Positions 47,857 to 51,654 of a stretch of 51,654 nt of DNA are shown in pieces. Under the pieces are notes generated by a model. That model made no database searches and was not told the DNA's origin. It saw nothing but the letters and a program-made list of their open reading frames with translations. The position numbers were made by a program, and so were the translations under genes. Every line of letters begins with the position of its first letter. Positions within the stretch are counted from its first letter, which is position 1. The stretch spans positions 1 to 51,654 of the forward strand of contig SXKT01000044.1 of the NCBI GenBank assembly GCA_005778035.1, in the 5' to 3' direction. This DNA is from Chloroflexota bacterium. GTDB lineage: Bacteria > Chloroflexota > Anaerolineae > Anaerolineales > Villigracilaceae.

Positions 47857-49131
47857 ATGAAAAAGTCCATCCTGGGTTCGGTGTTGATATTGGCGTTGAT
47901 GGTGGTTTCGTGCTCTGTTCCGCCTGTGATGGTTGATCAGGCTTCTACTGACCCAACGGACGTGCCGATAACTGAATCTACCGCTACGGTTCAATTGGAG
48001 GAAGCAAAAACCGCGCTTCCAGAATCATCGCAAACCGCGGAGGTAGCCATCCAACCATTGGATATCGCCTGGATTTGGATGGCGGATGCCCGGTCTGGCT
48101 GGGCGTGGTCGAACGAAAATGAACAGATCAGCCATTTAGTGACCACCCAGGATGGGGGGCGAACGTGGAGTGACGTAACCCCCGAGGATCTTGGAACGGT
48201 GATCGGCAACGAGTTTTTGGATGCCCAAACCGCCTGGGTATCTGCAACCGATGCAAACGGGCAATGGCGACTGTTGGGTACACTCAATGGTGGCCAAAGT
48301 TGGAAGGTGCTTCCCATTGTTGAAGCGATCCAATATTCAAATCTGAAGATTTTTACTGCGCTGGAGGGGGCTGCCATCATCACCGATGGCGCAGCGGGCA
48401 GTGCTTATTACACGATCTATGAAACCACCGATAGCGGAAATGAGTGGTCTTTGGTGCCGTTGCTTTCACCGACTGGCTCAGATGGATTGCCTGAGGGAAC
48501 AGTTCAGCTTTGCAATATCTGCGGTGATATTTTGTACTATGACCCATTGCGGACAGTTATTGCCAAAGGAGATATGGCAGGTGAACCCACTGGGATATTA
48601 CAGGTCTTCAGCTCCTTTGACAGAGGATTGAGTTGGTCCCAATCCAATCTTGAAATACCTGCCGAGTATGCTGATGGTAATAACGCTGCCTTACAACCCA
48701 AGTTCCATATGCAGGAAGGAACCCTGCCAGTGAATGTGGTGAAGTATGACAGTACAGGAAATTTTGTTTACAGTATTCTGTTGTTTTACCGAACATCAGA
48801 TGGCGGGGTGACATGGCACCTGCAGGAGAGCCGATTAAACCTTCAGGGGGTTTTGCCAGATCCAGTCCATTTTGCTTCCATCAACGATATATTTACCCAA
48901 TGCGGAACAGGGTTATGTTATAGCAATGATGGCGGAAAAAGCTTTACCGTAAACCCCCTGCCGATGCGTTTGGGCGATCGCCCCGCGGATATGTTGTTTT
49001 TTGAGCAATACCAATTTGTTTCCTCCACTGAAGGATACGCGATCAGCAAGATGGGCGATGATTATCAATTGTGGCAAACGGATAATAATGGGCTGGTTTG
49101 GACAGAGATCCTGCCGGAGGTAATTCAGTAA
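47857..49131 (+). CDS. lipoprotein with Asp-box (BNR/Ycf48-like) beta-propeller
   Basis: 424 residues from ATG 47857 (MKKSILGSVLIL), with TGGAGA upstream; the longer open frame overlapping thiolase is unsupported. The signal peptide ends in MVVSCS, giving lipidation at Cys19. A Thr/Glu-rich linker follows to about 70. The remainder has Asp-box-like repeats (TTQDGGRTWSDV, LNGGQSWKVL, TTDSGNEWSLV, FDRGLSWSQ, SDGGVTWHL, SNDGGKSFTV, DNNGLVWTE), as in Ycf48/sialidase-type beta-propellers. It is an extracytoplasmic protein of unknown function. The RNase H gene starts 2 nt after its stop. Confidence 0.85.
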   Translation: MKKSILGSVLILALMVVSCSVPPVMVDQASTDPTDVPITESTATVQLEEAKTALPESSQTAEVAIQPLDIAWIWMADARSGWAWSNENEQISHLVTTQDGGRTWSDVTPEDLGTVIGNEFLDAQTAWVSATDANGQWRLLGTLNGGQSWKVLPIVEAIQYSNLKIFTALEGAAIITDGAAGSAYYTIYETTDSGNEWSLVPLLSPTGSDGLPEGTVQLCNICGDILYYDPLRTVIAKGDMAGEPTGILQVFSSFDRGLSWSQSNLEIPAEYADGNNAALQPKFHMQEGTLPVNVVKYDSTGNFVYSILLFYRTSDGGVTWHLQESRLNLQGVLPDPVHFASINDIFTQCGTGLCYSNDGGKSFTVNPLPMRLGDRPADMLFFEQYQFVSSTEGYAISKMGDDYQLWQTDNNGLVWTEILPEVIQ

Positions 49132-49133
49132 GG

Positions 49134-49772
49134 ATGGGGAAAGCGCAAAAGGTATATGTTGTGTGGGTTGGGCGTGAACCCGGAATTTACCACACATGGG
49201 AAGCTTGTGAAAAGCAAGTTAAAGGCTATGTTGGGGCCCGTTATAAAAGTTTCGCGACCCACCAATTAGCACAGGAGGCTTTTGCTTCGCCCATCCATAG
49301 CACATCGACTGTGGTCAAAAATGTCGTTCGGCCAGTAAGGCGTCCATCCAAGCTGGTGGCAAGCCGCCCAACCGGCCCTGCCTTGGTAGTAGATGCCGCT
49401 TGTTCGGGGGTGCCTGGCCCTGTTGAGTGGCGTGGGTTATCGCTGGCAACCATGGATGAAGTTTTTCATTCACTTGTTTATCAGTATGGGACCAATAATG
49501 TGGGTGAATTTTTGGCAATCGTTCAAGGCATCCGTTGGTTGGTCGATCGGTCAAAGAAATGGCCAATTTATAGCGATTCCGCCAACGCGATCTTGTGGGT
49601 CAAAAAAAAGCACTGCAATACCAATTTGGTCCAGACCGCAGCCAATACCAAATTATTCGCAGCCATAGAAGATGCTGAATTGTTTTTAAGCAACACAAAG
49701 CACGGAATTTCCATCAAAAAATGGGAGACCCAGTGCTGGGGTGAGAACCCGGCAGATTTTGGGCGAAAATGA
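49134..49772 (+). CDS. ribonuclease H with N-terminal RNase H1 hybrid-binding domain
   Basis: 212 residues from ATG 49134. Residues about 5-50 are a hybrid-binding/viroplasmin-type domain (KVYVVWVGREPGIYHTWEAC, then GYVGARYKSF). A basic linker follows to about 80. The RNase HI catalytic residues are all placed: Asp87 (LVVDAAC), Glu125 (NNVGEFLAIVQG), Asp148 (IYSDSANAI) and Asp208 (GENPADFGRK). It should cut the RNA strand of RNA-DNA hybrids in the cytosol. It is coupled to the downstream isochorismatase-fold gene by an ATGA overlap. Confidence 0.9.
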   Translation: MGKAQKVYVVWVGREPGIYHTWEACEKQVKGYVGARYKSFATHQLAQEAFASPIHSTSTVVKNVVRPVRRPSKLVASRPTGPALVVDAACSGVPGPVEWRGLSLATMDEVFHSLVYQYGTNNVGEFLAIVQGIRWLVDRSKKWPIYSDSANAILWVKKKHCNTNLVQTAANTKLFAAIEDAELFLSNTKHGISIKKWETQCWGENPADFGRK

Positions 49773-50317
49773 AACCAACCGCATTGTTGTTGGTTTGCTT
49801 TCAAAATGAGCATTTCCCCGGCGGAAAATTAGCCCTGCCAGGCGCCGAAGAGGCAGCCCAGCGTGCAGGTGTGTTGTTGCAATGCTTTCGCGATCATCAT
49901 CAACTTCATATCCACGCCCAACGGGAAGACAGGCAAAAAACAGCCAGCTTGTTTGTGCCTGGCACAGAGGGGATCAGGATCAATGATCAGGTGCCCCATT
50001 ATGAAGGGGAGCCAATTGTTTATCCTACCCGGGAGAACGCTTTTTCAGATCCAGCGTTAAATAATATCCTCACCAGCAGATCGATCGGCCGATTAATTAT
50101 TTGTGGATTGGGTGAGCAGGCACTTGCCCAAACCAGCCTTGCTGCGCGAACACTTGGCCTGGAGGTTTTGCTTTGCCGCGACGCGATCGCGGGATTTCCC
50201 TTGCTGGAAAAGGATGACCTGGGTTTTTTGGCGAAAACAGTAGAGGCCACGATGGCGTTATTGGCTGGAGAGCAAATATCGGGTTTGAGGAATTTTCAAA
50301 CACCCAAACTACAATGA
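49769..50317 (+). CDS. isochorismatase-fold protein lacking the catalytic triad
   Basis: 182 residues with the cysteine-hydrolase/isochorismatase layout: the first strand ALLLVCFQNEHF, a strand-loop IVYPTRENAF, and the late Gly loop LIICGLGEQALAQTS. In active members the first strand carries Asp (usual form VIDMQNDF), the second a Lys before the AF, and the late loop a Cys. Here these positions are Cys10, Tyr/Pro at 85-86, and Ala118/Leu119. The protein is therefore likely a non-catalytic binding protein, or it uses different chemistry. It is coupled to RNase H. Substrate and role unknown. Confidence 0.75.
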   Translation: MKPTALLLVCFQNEHFPGGKLALPGAEEAAQRAGVLLQCFRDHHQLHIHAQREDRQKTASLFVPGTEGIRINDQVPHYEGEPIVYPTRENAFSDPALNNILTSRSIGRLIICGLGEQALAQTSLAARTLGLEVLLCRDAIAGFPLLEKDDLGFLAKTVEATMALLAGEQISGLRNFQTPKLQ

Positions 50318-50381
50318 AGAGGCTGTTAGGGTATCTCCGTTGGCTAATTCCATGCGCAGGCAAAAAAATCAGGCGTAAAGT

Positions 50382-50410
50382 TTGACAAAACTACCCAGCG
50401 GGTATAAAAT
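50382..50410 (+). promoter_or_regulatory. consensus promoter of the CAU tRNA gene
   Basis: TTGACA (50382-50387), 17-bp spacer, TAAAAT (50405-50410). The predicted start near 50417 is 23 nt before the tRNA. Confidence 0.85.
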
Positions 50411-50439
50411 AGCCTTCGCTTTGTATAAAAAAAGCGTTC

Positions 50440-50511
50440 GCCGAGGTAGCTCAGCGGCAGAGCAAGCGGCTCATAATCGCTCGGTCGAGAGTTCAATTCT
50501 CTCCCTCGGCA
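50440..50511 (+). tRNA. tRNA with CAU anticodon (elongator Met or Ile2)
   Basis: Complete cloverleaf: acceptor GCCGAGG/CCTCGGC, D-stem GCTC/GAGC, anticodon stem AGCGG/TCGCT (ending in a G-T pair) with loop CTCATAA, T-stem GAGAG/CTCTC with TTCAATT, discriminator A. No CCA is encoded. The first base pair is G-C, which rules out the initiator type. The anticodon arm resembles E. coli ileX (lysidine-modified tRNA-Ile2) about as well as elongator Met, so the amino acid is left open. A stem terminator follows. Confidence 0.95.
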
Positions 50512-50513
50512 CA

Positions 50514-50538
50514 AGAACCTGTCCAAAAGACAGGTTCT
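50514..50538 (+). terminator. hairpin after the CAU tRNA
   Basis: Stem AGAACCTGTC / GACAGGTTCT (10 bp) with a CAAAA loop, three bases after the tRNA. The T-tract is short (CCGTTT). Confidence 0.75.
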
Positions 50539-50543
50539 CCGTT

Positions 50544-50549
50544 TAAAAT
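50544..50549 (+). promoter_or_regulatory. -10-like element directly before the YigZ start
   Basis: TAAAAT ends 6 nt before ATG 50556, with no ribosome-binding site between, which would start transcription at the A of ATG. No clear -35. Confidence 0.35.
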
Positions 50550-50555
50550 CCCCTT

Positions 50556-51197
50556 ATGGCAAGCCAACCTTACTTCATCCCTTATCAGGAAGCCCGGTCG
50601 GAAGTTGAACACTTGCGTTCCCGGTTCATTGCCACGGTTTCATCAGCCAGCGAAACCGAGGAAGCGCGGCAATTTATTAAAAAGATCAAGAAAGAATTCC
50701 CAAATGCTTCTCATCATGTGCCAGCCTACATCATTGGTGGGGGCAAAAATCGCATTGATTATTGTTCAGATGATGGTGAACCAAGCGGTACATCCGGCCG
50801 CCCAGTTTTGACAGTTTTACAAGGCAGCGGATTGGGCGATGTGGTTGTAGTAGTAACCCGTTATTTTGGCGGCACCTTGTTAGGCACGGGTGGTTTGGTA
50901 AAAGCCTACACAGATGCTACCCAGCGCGTGCTTGAGCGTGTGGAGAAGGCTATTTGGGGGCAGCTGGATCTGTGCAGTGTTAACATCCCATACCCATATT
51001 ACGAGCGGGTAAAAATATTGCTTGCCAAAGCTGAATGTTCAAACCTGCAAGAGGTTTTTTCTGAAGAGGTGACGATCTCATTTGAAATTGCAGCAGATAG
51101 GTTGGAAGCGTTTAGGAATACCCTGACGGAAATGACCGCGGCACGAGTAAAAGTGGAAGTGATCGGCCATGCGGTCAGAAAAGTACCAGTTCGGTGA
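50556..51197 (+). CDS. YigZ/IMPACT family protein
   Basis: 213 residues, full length for the family. The N-terminal IMPACT domain has the signature SDDGEPSGTSGRPVLTVLQG (residues about 71-90) and VTRYFGGTLLGTGGLVKAY. A C-terminal ferredoxin-like DUF1949 domain follows from about 140. The eukaryotic relative IMPACT regulates translation through Gcn1/Gcn2; the bacterial function is uncertain but probably connected to translation or proteolysis. It is flanked on both sides by tRNA genes. No ribosome-binding site precedes ATG, so it may be leaderless. Confidence 0.93.
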   Translation: MASQPYFIPYQEARSEVEHLRSRFIATVSSASETEEARQFIKKIKKEFPNASHHVPAYIIGGGKNRIDYCSDDGEPSGTSGRPVLTVLQGSGLGDVVVVVTRYFGGTLLGTGGLVKAYTDATQRVLERVEKAIWGQLDLCSVNIPYPYYERVKILLAKAECSNLQEVFSEEVTISFEIAADRLEAFRNTLTEMTAARVKVEVIGHAVRKVPVR

Positions 51198-51219
51198 AGA
51201 TCGGCGGGGGAACAAATTG

Positions 51220-51247
51220 TTGCGTAAAGGGAGAAATGCGGTATAAT
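51220..51247 (+). promoter_or_regulatory. promoter of tRNA-Pro
   Basis: TTGCGT (51220-51225), 16-bp spacer, perfect TATAAT (51242-51247). The start near 51254 leaves a 5' leader of about 44 nt for RNase P to remove. Confidence 0.75.
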
Positions 51248-51297
51248 CTCGTCTTGCGGAAATTTCCGTAGCGGTAAGGCCTGCCGTTGTTACCAAT

Positions 51298-51375
51298 CGG
51301 GGCGTGGCGCAGCCCGGCTAGCGCGCTTGCATGGGGTGCAAGAGGCCCTGGGTTCAAATCCCAGCGCCCCGACCA
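51298..51375 (+). tRNA. tRNA-Pro (GGG)
   Basis: Cloverleaf: acceptor CGGGGCG/CGCCCCG, D-stem GCGC/GCGC, anticodon stem CTTGC/GCAAG with loop ATGGGGT (anticodon GGG), T-stem CTGGG/CCCAG with TTCAAAT, discriminator A and an encoded CCA (51373-51375). The C1-G72 pair with A73 is typical of bacterial tRNA-Pro. It is close to YigZ but has its own promoter and terminator. Confidence 0.97.
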
Positions 51376-51378
51376 GCC

Positions 51379-51415
51379 AAAATATCCACCTCCTAAAGGG
51401 GTGGATATTTTTTTA
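51379..51415 (+). terminator. terminator after tRNA-Pro
   Basis: Stem AAAATATCCACC / GGTGGATATTTT with a TCCTAAAGG loop (partly extendable), followed by TTTA. Confidence 0.92.
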
Positions 51416-51467
51416 TCCATTTTTTTCTGGCTATTTTTCTGACGAAATAAATCCAAATCGAGGTGCT

Positions 51468-51654
51468 ATGCAGATCCTTATCGCGATCATTCCCGTCCTT
51501 GTGCTCCTTATGTTAGGCATGCTGATCAACAAGTACCAGGTCATCGATTCCCATGGGATGGAAGCGATCAAAACGATCGATATCAATGTTTTCATCCCAT
51601 TTGTGCTTTTTCATGCGCTTGGAACAGCTACCTACAATCCAGTAAATTTTTCCC
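51468..51654 (+). CDS. auxin-efflux-carrier (AEC) family permease, N-terminal part
   Basis: The gene runs off the right edge; 62 codons are visible from ATG 51468, which has GAGGTG upstream. A first membrane helix (QILIAIIPVLVLLMLGMLIN) is followed by a short loop with a dipeptide-rich turn (SHGMEAIKTIDINV). A second helix begins FIPFVLFHALGTA. This N-terminus, where the second segment begins with an N-V-x-I/L-P pattern, is characteristic of AEC-family carriers (MleP/malate permease-like). Too little is present to say more about the substrate. Confidence 0.65.
   Translation, partial: MQILIAIIPVLVLLMLGMLINKYQVIDSHGMEAIKTIDINVFIPFVLFHALGTATYNPVNFS

Noticed and set aside
50440-51375. tRNA-flanked integrated element carrying yigZ
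   Set aside because: Each tRNA has its own promoter and terminator, no integrase or att repeat is visible, and YigZ is a common chromosomal gene.

Overview
The window looks like part of the chromosome of a member of the Chloroflexota, most likely class Anaerolineae. This is inferred from gene content and protein style, not from a marker tree. Supporting signs are intermediate G+C, no outer-membrane genes, lipoproteins with Ala/Pro/Glu- or Thr/Pro-rich linkers, a bactofilin, a prolyl-tRNA-synthetase relative whose surviving parts resemble the bacterial-type enzyme with an inserted editing domain, and SH3b and Asp-box surface lipoproteins. I see no phage, IS element, integron or CRISPR array. 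The organisation is that of an ordinary chromosome with dense, translationally coupled operons.

Layout. 1-3 kb: the end of an M23 peptidase, an AzlC/AzlD amino-acid exporter and radA. 3-4.3 kb (minus strand): the infC-rpmI-rplT operon, whose infC appears to begin with ATA. 4.3-8.1 kb: a GT87-like glycosyltransferase with a MoaD-like sulfur carrier, a DUF6056-like membrane protein, and a DUF92 membrane protein. 7.3-11.9 kb (minus strand): a coupled operon of bactofilin, a ProRS-derived editing protein lacking the aminoacylation core, a DegT/StrS aminotransferase, a PH-like membrane protein and the DUF92 protein. 12-21 kb (minus strand): one long tight gene string with an ABC-2 exporter (permease, HlyD-type adaptor, two ATPases), GlpD, a GT2 glycosyltransferase, a histidine phosphatase, 3-methyladenine glycosylase and FabI.

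21-33 kb (plus strand): an MFS protein, then a probable purine/nucleoside utilisation island. It holds a BMP/PnrA lipoprotein, an RbsA-type double ATPase, two permeases, the two-subunit molybdenum xanthine dehydrogenase family enzyme, and a threonine-synthase-like PLP enzyme. 33-38 kb: AI-2E family permease, GT2, PatB/MalY aminotransferase, methyltransferase and an SH3 lipoprotein. 38-42 kb: an orphan fold-type-II PLP enzyme, PlsY, a conserved unknown and a dihydropyrimidinase/hydantoinase that may belong functionally with the purine island. 42-44 kb (minus strand): PilZ protein and two tandem PlsC acyltransferases. 44-46.5 kb: a two-component pair whose kinase has a badly eroded ATP-binding domain. 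46.6-51.6 kb: thiolase, an Asp-box lipoprotein, an RNase H, an isochorismatase-fold protein without its catalytic triad, a CAU tRNA, YigZ, tRNA-Pro(GGG) and the start of an auxin-efflux-carrier-like permease.

The most notable items are the ProRS-derived stand-alone editing protein inside the bactofilin operon, the two structured leaders of the purine island, the two poorly explained PLP enzymes, the eroded histidine kinase, the non-canonical infC start, and a recurring promoter arrangement suggesting leaderless mRNAs.
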